This document shows positions 46,782 to 57,985 of a DNA stretch of 64,000 bases, one piece after another. The position numbers and the translations under genes were made by a program. Origin of the DNA: Myxocyprinus asiaticus. Lineage: Eukaryota > Chordata > Actinopteri > Cypriniformes > Catostomidae. Position 1 is the first letter of the stretch; each line of letters starts with the position of its first letter. The stretch covers positions 17,064,281 through 17,128,280 of the forward strand of contig NC_059373.1 of NCBI RefSeq assembly GCF_019703515.2, given 5' to 3'. The notes under the pieces were generated by a model. It was not told the origin of the DNA and did no database searches. It was given only the letters and a program-made list of their open reading frames with translations.

Positions 46782-49700
46782 AGTGTTGGCATACCCCCCC
46801 CCCCCCCGACGCCAGGGTCTTCCACGGGGTCGAGGGGCAGGTCTTTCCGGATGCGTCCTGTGAAATTCAGTGGTGAGTGTGGGGTCAAGAATATCATCAG
46901 CTCTGACCCAGGATTGCTCCTCTGGGCCATTCCCCTCCCAGTCAACCAAGTACTGAAGAAAGCGACCCTGACGTCTGGAGTCCAGGAGCTATCGAACTCG
47001 ATAGGCCTCCTCACCATCCACTATTATGGGTTGGGGGTTTGGATCATCGATCTCCTCCTCCTCCCTCGGGCCACCAGCGGGTTTAAGCAGAGAAAAATTG
47101 AAGGTAGGAGAAATGCGGGAGTTAGAGGGCAGTTGAAGGCAATAAGACACCGAAGTAATTTGTCTAAGAACTTTGAAAAGACCCACATACCTGGGACTGA
47201 GTTTCTTGCAAGGCAGACGAAGACGAAGGTCACGTGTGGACAGCCAAACCCATTGGCCGGGAGTGCAGACAGGATTGAGGCTTCGATGACAATCGGCCTC
47301 TTCCTTCTGCCTCCTAACAGCTCTTTGGAGGTGTACATGAGCATGGTCCACAACTCTTCGCTCTGCCGAAGCCATTCATTGATGGCCGGTAGCTCTGTGG
47401 GTTCTCCAGACCAGGGGAACAGAGGGGGTTGAAATCCCAGCACACATTGAAAGGGGGTCATGCCCGTGGACAGCTTCTGAAGGGAGTTCAGGGCGTACTC
47501 TTCCCAAAGCAGATAACAGCTCCAGTCAGCCTGGTTCTGATGACAATACATTCTGAGAAAGCATGTGATCTCCTGGTTTAAGTGCTCGGTCTGGCCATTT
47601 GATTGAGGATGGTAACTTGAAATGAGACTGATGTTGATGTTGAGTTGTTGAAAGAATGCCTTCCAGACCCGGGATGTAAACTGTGGACCCCTGTCAGAGA
47701 CGATGTCTTCCGGTAGTCCGTAGAAGCGAAACACCTGATGCATGAGATGTTCTGCAGTCTCGAAGGCTGTGGGGAGCTTGGGCAGAGGGATTAATCGACA
47801 TGACTTAGAGAATCGATCAATGACAGTAAGAATGACAGTGTTACCTTGAGAGACAGGGAGATCAGTGAAGAAGTCGATGGTGATGTGAGACCAAGGACAA
47901 TGGGGAATAGGCAAAGGTTGGAGGAGTCCTGCAGGAAGTTGCCTGAAGGATTTGTTTGATGCACAGGTGGGACAGTTGTTGACGTAAGCAATGATCTCTG
48001 CCTGCATGGTGTTCCACCAGAAACGGTTCCGAAGCAGTTGTAGTGTGGCTGCAATACCTGGGTGTCCGGAACTGGTGGTAGCGTTGACCCATTGTTAGGC
48101 CTTTTCCTGAAGGAGTCGTGGAACGTAGGTTTTCTCAGGAGGGCAGTCAGGAGTCGTCGGTCCTGAATCTGAGCTTGGGTGATCTCGGTCATAATAACCC
48201 ATTGAAACAGAGCCAAGATTAGAGACGTGGGGATGATTGGTTCAGATGTCTGGTTCTGAGTGTCAAACTCAAACAGATGAGAGAGAGCATTGTCTTTGGA
48301 ATTTTTGGAACCTGGACGATAGGTAATGGTGAAACTGAATCGAGTAAAGAACAATGCCCACCTAGCCTGCCTAAGATTCTGTCTTTTAGCAGCGCGTAAA
48401 TATTCGAGGTTTCGATGGTCTGTTAACATGAGGAAAGGATGTCTCGCCCTCTCTAGTCAATGTTGCCATTCCTCTAGCGGCACTTTCATAGCCAGCAATT
48501 CTCGGTTGCCCACATCGTAGTTTTGCTCAGCAGGAGATCGCTTATGGGAAAATTATGCGCAAGGGTAGAATTTCGGGGGCATTCCATGATGTTGTGAGAG
48601 AATGGCTCTGATTCCCATGTTAGAGGTGTCCACTTCAACTGTGAAAGGAGTGTTGGGGTCAGGATGGTGCAGGATGGGAGCGGAGGTGAAGCGAGACTTC
48701 AGGTTCTTGAAGGCTTGGAGGGTCGTTGCAGACCAACACAGTTTTGAGCCCCCTCCCCTTAACATGGATGGCAGTGGAGCAGCAACTGAACTGAAATTTC
48801 TGATAAATCGCCTGTAGAAACTGGCGAACCCCAGGAAGCATTGCAACTCCTTCACAGAAGTAGGTTGAGGCCAGTTTAGTACTGCACGTAGCTTGCTGTC
48901 GTCCATGGCGACCCCCTCTGGGCTGATGACGTAGCCAAGGAAAGACACAGAGGTCTGATGGAACTCACCTCTCGGCTTTGGTGTAGAGTTGGTGGTGGAT
49001 CAGATGCTGAAGGACTGCTCGAACATGGGTGATGTGTTCTTCCAGTGAGTTTGAATAAATTAGGATATTGTCGATGTAGACAATAATCCACTGGTTAAGC
49101 ATGTTTCTGAAGGCATCATTAATGAATGACTGGAAGACCGAAGGACTGTGGCCAATCCGAAAAGCATGACCAGATATTCGTAGTGGCCACTGATGGTGGA
49201 GAATGCTGTCTTCCATTCGTCCCCCTCCCGGATGCGTATGAGGTTGTATGCACTGCTAAAGTCAAGCTTGGTGAAGTATCTTGTGGTTCGTAACTGTTCA
49301 AGTGCTGCTGGGACCAGAGGTAAAGGATAATGGAACTTTACCGTAATGTCGTTGAGAGTGCGGTAATCATTGCAAGGATGGAGCCTGCCATCCTTCTTGC
49401 CAACGTAGAAGAACCCGGCTGCCGCGGGTGAGGTGGATGGTTGGATGAAGCCCTTTGCCTGTTCTTCTCAATGTCGTTTTTCATAGCCTCAGACTCGGGT
49501 TCAGACAAATGAAAGATCCTACCTTGGGGTAATGTAGTGCCGGGCAACAGTTCAATAGCAAAATCACTGGAGCAGTGAGGAGGAAGTTGAGAGGCTTTGG
49601 CCTTACTAAAATCTGCAATGAGGTCGTCATACTCAGAGGGTAGTTTGAGCACTGAAGAGGGAACATCTGTGACAGTAGTGGATCCGATGGAAACAGGTGA

Positions 49701-50089
49701 AATTTCCCACTGGGAAATCTGTCCTTCACACCAAGAGATTTGAAGATTGTGTTGCTGAAGCCATGGTAATCCAAGTATTACAGAGTTGTGAGGAGAATGA
49801 ATGATATAGAGGCGTGTTCTTTCAGTGTGAATAGTGCCAACTTGGAGGGTGATGTACGTAGTGGTGAAGTGAACATGGCTGGTTCCCAGGGGGCGTCCAT
49901 GTAAAGCTGCCACTGCCAAAGGAGATTCACAGGGGATTAGTGGTATCTCGAAGCCCTCGTCAATAAAATTGCCTGCGGCACCAGAATCGATCATATATTG
50001 GGTGGTGATTATGTTCTGACAACCAGTTATAGTGACGGGTACTTTAATACAGGAAGAAGTGAAAAGAGGAGTCAAGACGTCACTCAGCG
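46758..50089 (-). pseudogene. Gypsy pol pseudogene (PR-RT-RH-IN-chromodomain)
   Basis: Domains in order: protease with YMIDSGAAGNFID (about 49975); RT with SDFAIELLPGTTLP upstream, DEWKTAFST (about 49220) and active-site text [10 protein letters not shown] (about 49075), where the second catalytic Asp is Asn; RNase H with [13 protein letters not shown] and [22 protein letters not shown]; integrase with CPTC zinc ligands (about 47965), TIDFFTDLP, and SDRGPQFTS followed 35 residues after its Asp by the Glu in NGQTEHLN, so DD35E is intact; chromodomain [20 protein letters not shown] (about 46950-46900). Stops and frameshifts separate RT, RNase H and integrase blocks. It is not functional. Confidence 0.87.
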
Positions 50090-51010
50090 CCAGTTTAGAT
50101 GATTGGACTGGCCATAAGGGACAGTTTGCTCGTAGATGTCCAGCCTGACCGAAGTATAAACACAGATGGAGCTTCATGTGGCATTCTCTCTCCTCCGACG
50201 TCAGATGAGTGTGCCTGATCTGCACGGGTTCAGTACCACCAGTGCTGGATGTGGTCTGTGAAGTGACAGTAGAGAAGTGGACCAGTCTTTGAGAGCAGAT
50301 GAGATTATTGAGGTGAATGGCTAGGTCGATAAACTGGCCCAGGGTTCTCCCTTCATCGCAGCATGCCAGCTCGGATTACAGCTCCAGATTGAGTCCCCTT
50401 CGGAAAAGCAACTTGAGTGTGTCCTCTACCCATACTGTCTGAGCGGCGAGAGTGCGGAAGGTAAGTGCATACTCAGCAGCAGTGTCCTTCCCCTGTTGGA
50501 GTGAGAGTAACAGCTCACCAGTGTTCCTTCCTTCCTCGGGATGTTCAAATACTTCTCGGAATCGCTGAAGAAAATCATCAAAGGTAAACCTCGAACCCTC
50601 ACAAAACCATATAGCAGTAGCCCAGTCCAGAGCCCTTCCGGTTAATAAGGAGTAGACAAAAGAGATGCGGTGTCATCAGTGGGATATAGTGTGGATTGCT
50701 GCTTCACAAACATCAAACACTGCATCAAAACCCCTTGCACCTAGCTGATGTGCCATCAAACTTCTCCGGAAAAGCAAGACATGGGTTGGCGGTGAAGGTG
50801 TTCAGAGTAGGAGGGTTATTCACCAGAATGGGTTGAGATGCGTGTGGCGGTTGGTCCGATGCATGAATGCGGAGGTTTTGCAAGATCTTTACTAATTCGT
50901 CTGTAGAAGCAGTCAGCCGGGTGAGTTGCTGTTGGTGGGCAGCCAACACATTAGCTTGAGCGAAAATTTATATTTTTAAAGTAGACAATTGCTGGAGCAC
51001 TGCTGGATCT
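50090..51010 (-). pseudogene. Gypsy gag pseudogene
   Basis: Starts around DPAVLQQLS (the codon at the expected Met reads Thr) and has an early stop. The text resumes with [19 protein letters not shown] and [15 protein letters not shown] (frame from 50949). Further pieces are in other frames. The zinc knuckle near 50130-50165 reads CLYFGQAGHLRANC: the second Cys of the usual CCHC knuckle is Phe. Gag would form the virus-like particle and bind RNA; this copy is defective. Confidence 0.75.
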
Positions 51011-51028
51011 GTAGTTGGCAAAGTCTTC

Positions 51029-51473
51029 TGTAACACAGACTCCAGAGAACAGAGGTTAAGATCCATATGCGGTTTAATAGTAAATGTGCAACTCATAAAC
51101 AGACAGGCAGGGTAAATCACCAATAATGGAACAGCGTAGGCAGATGAGAGATGTAGTCATAAACAGGCAATAAGAGTCCAGGTAAACAATAGGTAAACAA
51201 GCCAGGCAGCAGAGTATCAAACGGTGGGAAACAGGCAGAAGTCGAACACAGGCAGGCAGTATAAACAGAGGTAAACACTCAGAAATGTTAACAGGAGCAA
51301 AACAAGACTTCGCAATGATTACTGTTTGAACAGTGCTTAAATATGAAATAGGGAACAGGTGTGAGTGTAATCAGTCCAGGTTGGCATGCTGGGAGTGTAG
51401 TTCAAGGTGCCCTCAGAACTCGAGCGAGAGGGACCTCTGGTGGTGAGCAGGAGGAGTCCTTGAGTTTGTGACA
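51029..51473 (-). repeat. Gypsy 5' LTR (445 bp)
   Basis: On the minus strand begins TGTCACAAACTCAAGGACTC and ends CTGTGTTACA, the usual TG...CA form. It matches 46358-46781 apart from indels and lacks the deletion present there. Confidence 0.83.
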
Positions 51474-51544
51474 GTATATATACACAATATATATATATAT
51501 ATATATACAGTATATGTGTATACAGTGTGTGTATATATATACAT

Positions 51545-51575
<31 letters not shown>

Positions 51576-51582
51576 CACAGGT
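51474..51582. repeat. Compound TA/CA microsatellite
   Basis: TATATA tracts followed by (CA)n, lying between the gypsy 5' LTR and the Tc1 element. Confidence 0.92.
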
Positions 51583-52420
51583 GGCCAAAAGTTTGAAATA
51601 ATGTACAGATTTTGCTCTTATGGAAATAAATTGGTACTTTTATTCACCAAAGTGGCATTCAACTGATCACAATGTATAGTCAGGACATTAATAACTTGAA
51701 AAATTACTATCACAATTTGAAAAAAAAAATATTCAGAACTTCTTAAACTACTTTAAAGAGTTCTCATAAAAAAAATCCTCCACGTACAGCAATGACAGCT
51801 TTGCAGATCCTTGGCATTCTAGCTGCCGGTTTGTCCAGATCCTCAGTGACATTTCACCCCACGCTTCCTGTAGCACTTGCCATAGATATCTTGTTGGGCA
51901 CCTCTCACGCACCTTACAGTCTAGCTGATCCCACAAAATCTCAATGGGGTTAAGTTCCATAACACTCTATTCCAATTTTCTGTTGTGTTTCTTTGCCCAC
52001 TCTAACTTTTTCTTTTCATTTTTCTGTTTCAAAAGTGGCTTTTTCTTTGCAATTCTTCCCATAAGGCCTGCACCCCTGAGTCTTCTCTTTACTGTTGTAC
52101 ATGATACTAGTGTTGAGCGGGTAGAATTCAATGAAGCTATCAGCTGAGGACATGTGAGGCATCTATTTCTCAAACTAGAGACTCTGATGTACTATTCTCT
52201 TGTGTAGTTATACATCTGGCCTTCCACATCGGTTTCTGTCCTTGTCCTTTGTCTTTGAAGACTGTAGTGTACACCTTTGTATGAAATTTGCAGTTTTTTG
52301 GCAATTTCAAGCATTGTATAGCCTTCATTCCTCAAAACAATCATTGACTGATGAGCTTCTAGAAAAAGCTGTTTCTTTTTTACCATTTTTGACCTAATAT
52401 TGACCTTAAGACATTTCACT
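51583..52420 (-). mobile_element. Tc1/mariner element, internally deleted
   Basis: The terminus at 51583 reads GTGGCCAAAAGTTTGAAATA and is followed by the usual long subterminal sequence. The minus strand encodes the two ends of a Tc1 transposase. The terminus beyond the transposase start is missing: at about 52420 the sequence changes directly into the LINE 3' tail. Confidence 0.83.
51748..52419 (-). pseudogene. Tc1 transposase pseudogene lacking its catalytic core
   Basis: The N-terminal paired-type DNA-binding domain is readable from 52419: MVKKKQLFLEAHQSMIVLRN, GYTMLEIAKKLQISYKGVHY, then after stops SQLIASLNSTRSTLVS and LRGAGLMGRIAKKKPLLKQK. At about 51960 the text jumps from EWAKKHNRKLE to ELNPIEILWDQLDCKVRER, the region with the third catalytic residue (NPIE). 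The first two Asp of the DDE triad and everything between them are deleted. It ends around YVEDFFYENSLK (51748). Confidence 0.85.
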
Positions 52421-53540
52421 CAACCATACACAAAAGTGCAACAGTGGGTGAAAGTCTAGGGTGCAGTTCCAAGCAACATAGTAGTATGATTGTGGCAGGG
52501 CGGGGTCGGCCGTGACACATCTTGTTACACAACACAATATACAATATACACTTAATAAAATACAATATACATTATACTGTCCCCCATGTAATCAGTGGAA
52601 ATAAATATGAAGTGTTGTGTTGACATTCAGCTGTCAGTTGATAGTCAGTTGCCAGTGTGTTATTAAGAGAAGTGTAAAATGTGAGTCTGATTGCTTGGGG
52701 GAAGAAGCTTGGTGTAGAACCATGTGAGGATGTGGCGGTTCATTCCAAACTTCCTCAGCCGTCTCAGGAAGAAGAGGCACTGATGAGCCTTCTTCACAAT
52801 GGCCTCAGTGTGGACGGACCATGTGAGTTCCTCAGTGATGTGAACACCGAGGAACTTAAAGCTGCTGACTCTCTCCACCGGTGCTCCATTGATGGTGATG
52901 GGGCTGTGTTCTCTGTCTTTTCTCTGGAAGTCCACCACAAGCTCCTTGGTTTTGCTGACATTGAGGGAGAGACTGTGCTCCTGACAACCAGTGTGTCAGA
53001 GTGCGCACCTCCTCTCTGTAGGCTGTTTCATCATTGTCAGTGATCAGACCTACCATCGTATCATCAGCTAACTTAAGTGAGTTTTTATTCCCTTTGACGT
53101 CCATGATGATATTAATTCCCTGCCACATGCTTTTAGAGTTGGTGTTGAACTGTCCTTCAGTCTTGTCCCTGTACTGGTGTTTGGCTGCTCTGATAGTTTT
53201 GTGGAGGGCATAACTGGCTTGTTTATGCTATGCGTTCCCGGATTAAAAGCGGAGGTCCGCGCATTAAGTGCCGCATGAACATCACTATTAATCCACGGTT
53301 TCTGGTTAGGGTAGATCCGTATTGTTTTGGTTGGCACTACATCATCTATGCACTTCCTGATGAAACACGTTACGGGATCAGCGTAGACCTCGATGTCATC
53401 ATCAGTTTTGATCACATCTCCCAGTCCACGTGATCAAAACAGTCCTGTAGCATAGAATTTGATTGGTCTGACCAGCACTGGATCGTTCTGAGGGCGGATG
53501 CTTCCTGTTTCAGTTTCTGCCTGCAAATCATTGTTCAAGG
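52421..53540 (-). mobile_element. L2/CR1-like LINE, copy C, internally deleted
   Basis: The 3' tail starts next to Tc1 (CAACCATACACAAAAGTGCA). The coding part read upwards has RT C-terminal text (HITEELTWSVHTEAIVKKAH, FKFLGVHITEEL, LADDTMVGLI, about 52700-53090) joined to linker text (DDDIEVYADPVTCF, NQKPWINSDVHAALNARTS, about 53415-53230). It lacks the early RT blocks, but the deletion is at a different place from that in LINE A. Confidence 0.8.
52663..53415 (-). pseudogene. LINE copy C ORF2 fragment
   Basis: After the linker text (MIKTDDDIEVYADPVTCFI... NQKPWINSDVHAAL) the sequence goes to MWQGINIIMDVKGNKNSL and then directly to KLADDTMVGLITDNDE, skipping the RT fingers and early palm. The active-site box reads LADDTM where LINE A has FADDTT. 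Frameshifts separate the last pieces. The protein is non-functional. Confidence 0.78.
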
Positions 53541-53715
53541 CTCTGATGTAACTAAAGCCTATTGACAGTAGAAAAGACAGGGGACGTCCCCTTCGATATG
53601 TCCCAAACTTCCTGTTTCAGTTGGAAGTGCATCAACAGTTTTAATGGTTGCTGTGCCCTCATTACAAGACTCATGTTTGCTTTAAATTGAATATTTGGAC
53701 TGGATCTAGTAAAAC

Positions 53716-53747
<32 letters not shown>

Positions 53748-54207
53748 GCATTTTTTTGGAGAAAGAAACTTACACAATGGCCTATTTTTAGGATTTTTCA
53801 GACCACTACACTTCACCAGGACTGCATGAAATGTTTCTGTTTCTAGTGGAGGAACCATTCTCTTATTCTCGAGGATGTAGCTCCACTCACCTGTCTGCCT
53901 CATCCCTCCAAATGATTTCAGCAGATTGACCCCTCTGTCAAATCCAGCTCTAATCACAGGTTGGTGTCACCTCCACAAACCAAGAGAGGAAGACACAGCC
54001 TGCAGCATACAGCTCAACATCTGACCTCTGACAGGTGTGGTAACGGTGGATGATGGACAGATGCTAGAGCAGACATGAAGACTAATGATGGACCTCGCTA
54101 TAAATGGAAACACCCGAGGAGATGTTTTTCTATGTGTCATCCATCCAGGAAATCCTATGTAGGGTTTTCATATTTGATTAACATTTTCACAGAATGGAAT
54201 GACATTT
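53541..54207. other. Unique intronic sequence with a poly(A) tract
   Basis: Poly(A) at about 53721-53747. No gene recognised. Confidence 0.4.
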
Positions 54208-54686
54208 TAAAAGAATAGCTCAGCCAAAAATGAGAATCCCATCCTGCTTTTCCAAACCCGCATGACTTTCTTCTGTGAAAGACAAACAGAGTTGTAGCAG
54301 AATGTTCAAGCTGCTCCTCTTCATACACTGAAAGTAAATGGTGACCAGGTCTATCAAGGTAAGATTTTCATTCAATAACAACTTAAATTTCACTCTTTTC
54401 TTCACACCAAGCGATCAAATGGCTTCAATGGAAAAAAAAAACGTATAGTCAGATAATATAGTCCTATGTCATGTGGACTACTTTAATTATGATTCAGTGA
54501 TGATTTTTATCCATTTGGGAACTTGATAGCACCTGGTCTCCTTCCACTTTCACTGTGCGAAACAGAACTGCTGAGACATTCTGCAAAACTTGTCATTTTG
54601 TGTTCCACAGAAGAAAGTAACTCCTATAGGTTTGGAAAGACACAGTGGTGATTAGAAGATTAGTTTTGGGTGAACTGCCCCTTTAA
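54208..54686. mobile_element. Fold-back MITE
   Basis: The left end TTAAAAGAATAGCTCAGCCA (about 54207) and right end GGGTGAACTGCCCCTTTAA (about 54686) are imperfect inverted repeats. Inner arms share CATGACTTTCTTCTG / CAGAAGAAAGTAACTC-type words. It belongs to the same superfamily as MITE A/C/D. Confidence 0.7.
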
Positions 54687-54802
54687 GCCTGATGTTTTTG
54701 CAAGAAATCTGCATTGGTCTAGAATTAAATTTAGATTTAACAAAGGGGAAACATGGTATTCAATATAGATTTAATTTAATTTTAGATTTTTGAATCAAAT
54801 TA

Positions 54803-55179
54803 CCAGAGATTAAGATGTTTCCAAGGAAAAAGTAATCTCTTGATGGAAATGGTGCTTTGTGTTAAAGTGACTCCATGCTACAAAGCGTCATTGTACTGGA
54901 TGTTGCCTTTGTATAAAGAAGCTTTGAACTGGAGAGCTTCCAGTCTTTGTCAGTGCATGATGGTCTCATAAAAGCACCGCCTTTTCCATGAAAAAGCTAA
55001 TGTGGCATTAAGGTGGATTTCAGGTGTACTTCCCCCTGGCACAGCACTTGTGACTGCTTGTATCCCCACAATATGGCTCTTATTGCTTTCTGTACATTTG
55101 TCTAAGTGTGTTGTCTGGGAATTGTACATGGCTGGATGAATACATTAGCTGACGGTTGCATTTCCCCCCTATAGAACCC
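54803..55179 (+). repeat. 377-bp direct duplication, copy 1
   Basis: Identical to 59477-59853 except for two single-base differences and no indels. It begins CCAGAGATTAAGATG and ends CCCCTATAGAACCC. It shows no transposon ends and sits in otherwise unique sequence. Confidence 0.95.
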
Positions 55180-56359
55180 AGTGATGTTTATTTTTAGATT
55201 AAGCTTATCCTCTCCTGCTTGCCAGTAACTAGACAGTCTATTTTTAGAGAGGGTTTAAGAAAGTATCCCTTGGCATCTTTATTCCGAACATTTAGAATGA
55301 CTTCTCAGATACCCATAGTCACCTGGAAACAGAGTCAGTTGGTCAACTTATGATGGAGACTACTTTTAATCATGTGCTGCCATGTATCCTAGGGAATATA
55401 GACAACATTTGTTTTCCATGTAGCTCATGCTACTGCTCTCTTAACAGTAGATACTACATATATACAAGCTGTCACAATGTGCAACTGATATCCATATCCT
55501 GTATCACATTTCCCCCCCCCAATTGTAGGATTTATACAAGGATTTATGCAGCCTATTATATTAAGAACAATTTCACTGATGCCAAGTCAGCAATTTTAGC
55601 AAAGTGGCTAGAGGTTATTTCAAGCAATATCACTCAACAAGCTTGACTGCTCGTTAATGCCTTTTGCTGTTAGGCAGTTAGTGAACGAGCTGATGATAAA
55701 CAACATAACAATTGGAGCATGCAAAAACACACTGATTCATTGCAGTCACCTGGTGGGTGAAATTGCAGGGACAGTTTGAGGAAAACTGCTGTGTTTTAGA
55801 CATTCAAAATGTCTTCATGTCTATGCATTAGATAAAATTCTTTGCAATTGGCAAACAAATGGTTATAGGGCTTTATTTTCAGAACAAACTTCACTGAGTC
55901 ATTTTCCAGTGATTTTTAAGCAACTGTTGTCAAGGTGGTTTTAATTGATGTATGAGGTTTAGCTTCCATCAAGTTCACACAGGTATACTAGCAAGTAACC
56001 ACAGGAGTAGTTCTTCACATAAACTATTAACATGTAAATTATCCACAAAGTTTGGTAACCAGAAAGTGTAAAATATGTCGGCTGTTTTAAATATGAAACC
56101 TACCAAACTTATTTTTGTGAACAGTTTGGCTGGAAAAGTGTGCTTGTTCTATATTTCTTCAAAACAAATGACAATTGGTTTGAGATTTTGTTATACAGTA
56201 TAATACAATGACATTCTCAAGTGTGCGTTACGTCTCAAAATACTTTTTGGGGCCATATACTGCACTATACGTATACTGATGAAATAAGAGTAGTTAGTAT
56301 GTTATTCAGGGCATAGACAGTCTCTTTTTGCTCTTTCTTCCTTAGTTCTGAAATCTTTC
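55180..56359. other. Unique intronic sequence
   Basis: No gene or repeat recognised. Confidence 0.4.
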
Positions 56360-57270
56360 CTGAAAGCCCAGGAATGTGTTTTTAAAAAATGTGTTCACGA
56401 AAATGTTCTTAAAAAAATAAAAGTAAGAAAGTTCTTCTTAGATAAATTCTAAGAAGTTCGTATGAATTTTCCAAAGTGCGATTCTTGAAAAATTCTTAAG
56501 TTCTCAAATATTTTCTTAAGAACGTCTAATTTTTCTTAAGAATAAGATGTTAGGCTTTGACGTTGTCTGATTATACCAACCTGCTCACAAGGTTGCCTTG
56601 TCTAAAATAATAAATTCAACATATCAACACTGGTTAATAGTAACAATAAATTGATCTATCTGTTAAACTTGAAGTAGCAAGCACCTCGTTATAATTTTTT
56701 TAAATGTAAATGATGGATATTTCGATGGACTCTAAAGATCATGGAGAGAAAGCGCTATATTGAATTGACTAGCATGATTGGTCACCATATTAAGAATTAA
56801 GCTTCAAAACAATATTCATTGTTTGAATTTTGTGATAACATTTATATGGTTTGATAACTGAAAATATAAAAAAAAATAAAAAAAATAACATAAAGCACAA
56901 AACAATCAAAAACGTGTTGTGGTCTAAAATTTAATTTCTTCATAAACAGCCCATTGCGCCTTGTCATGTCACATTTGAAACAACCCAGTAAATTAATTAA
57001 AAATCGTACCTTTAGGGACTTAAGACAACTGTGAGTTTATCCTAACTTTAAGATGTTATTTATGATGATTTTTAAGAATTTTTTTTTTTTTTTTTTTTAA
57101 ATGTGAATTCTTCTTAAGTTTTTTCTTAAGAACAATCTTAAGAAAAAAGATTAGAATTTTCTTTAGACATTTATTTTTTATTTTTCAGGATTACAAAATA
57201 TTTGTAACTTTTTTCTTAAGTTAGAAATTAAGAAGAAAATTGTCTTATGAACGTTACGTGAATCTGGCCC
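56360..57270. mobile_element. AT-rich fold-back DNA element
   Basis: The interior is filled with CTTAAGAA/TTCTTAAG words in opposite orientations on the two sides (about 56400-56540 and 57060-57240). The right end reads CGTGAATCTGGCCCC. The left terminus is degenerate. It encodes nothing. Confidence 0.5.
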
Positions 57271-57985
57271 CTGGTTCGAGTTCAGCCTATGCCATTTCCC
57301 CATCGCTTTGCCCAGCTCTCTCAACCCTTGATTTCCTATCTGTCTACTACTGTATCTATCAATAAAATGCGACAGAAATCTCTTTCCCTTCATTTTTGGT
57401 GCATTATATGCTTTCCCAGCTGTGATGGGAGACCTGGGTTTGAATCTGGCTGGGGTCATGTTCCCATCCCTCTCCCCCTCTCTCTTTCTCACCTAGATTT
57501 CCTGTCTGTCTCTACTAGTGTGACTATAAATAAAATGTGGCATAAAGCTCCCCACCCCATTCTATGGTGCATTCTATGCTTTTATTGAGCTTGATGCTCA
57601 TGGGAGACCCTGGGTTCGAGTCCAGCCTGGGTCATGTTCTCATCCCTTTCTCCTTCTCTTTCTCCCCTTGATTTCCTGTCTCTCTCTACTAGTGTGACTA
57701 TAAATAAAATGTGGCAAAAAGCCCCTGCTACCCCATTTCATGGTCCATTCTATGCTTTTATTGAGCTGTGATGCTCATGGGAGACCCAGGTTTGAGTCAG
57801 AACTGGGTCATGTTCTCATCCCTTTCTCCCTCTCTTCCTCTCCTTGATTTCCTGTCTCTCTACTAGTGTGTCTATCAATAAAATGTGTCAAAAATCCTTC
57901 ACCACAACAATCTATGTTGCATTCTATGCATTTATTGAGATGCGATGCTCATGGGAGACCAGGGATCACGTCAGGTCAGGTCAGG
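57271..57985 (+). repeat. Tandem array of a tRNA-type SINE (about 176-bp unit)
   Basis: Four units plus a partial fifth. Each has a pol III B-box-like word (GGTTCGAGTTC at 57273, GGTTTGAATCT at 57437, GGTTCGAGTCC at 57613, GGTTTGAGTCA at 57789), then TCATGTTCTCATCCCTTTCT, TTGATTTCCTGTCT and a tail AATAAAATG. Spacing is 164, 176 and 176 bp. B-box plus tail is the layout of a tRNA-derived SINE, but head-to-tail amplification is unusual for SINEs. Confidence 0.75.

Larger units (their letters stand above)
46254..51473 (-). mobile_element. Ty3/gypsy chromovirus-type LTR retrotransposon
   Basis: Read on the minus strand: 5' LTR 51473-51029, leader, gag (about 51010-50090), pol (protease, RT, RNase H, integrase, chromodomain; about 50089-46758), G14 polypurine-like run at 46807-46794, 3' LTR 46781-46358, then an extra 104-bp copy of the leader (46357-46254). 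Domain order and the C-terminal chromodomain identify a chromovirus. Both ends abut TA/CA microsatellites. Coding regions are broken in several places. Confidence 0.88.

Noticed and set aside
52681..53043. A 120-codon frame on the + strand opposite the LINE
   Set aside because: It is the reverse-strand shadow of the LINE RT text; the minus strand carries the recognisable motifs.
57271..57985. True tRNA genes
   Set aside because: Only B-box-like words are present; there is no A box at the right spacing and no cloverleaf. The tandem repeats fit a SINE-type unit.
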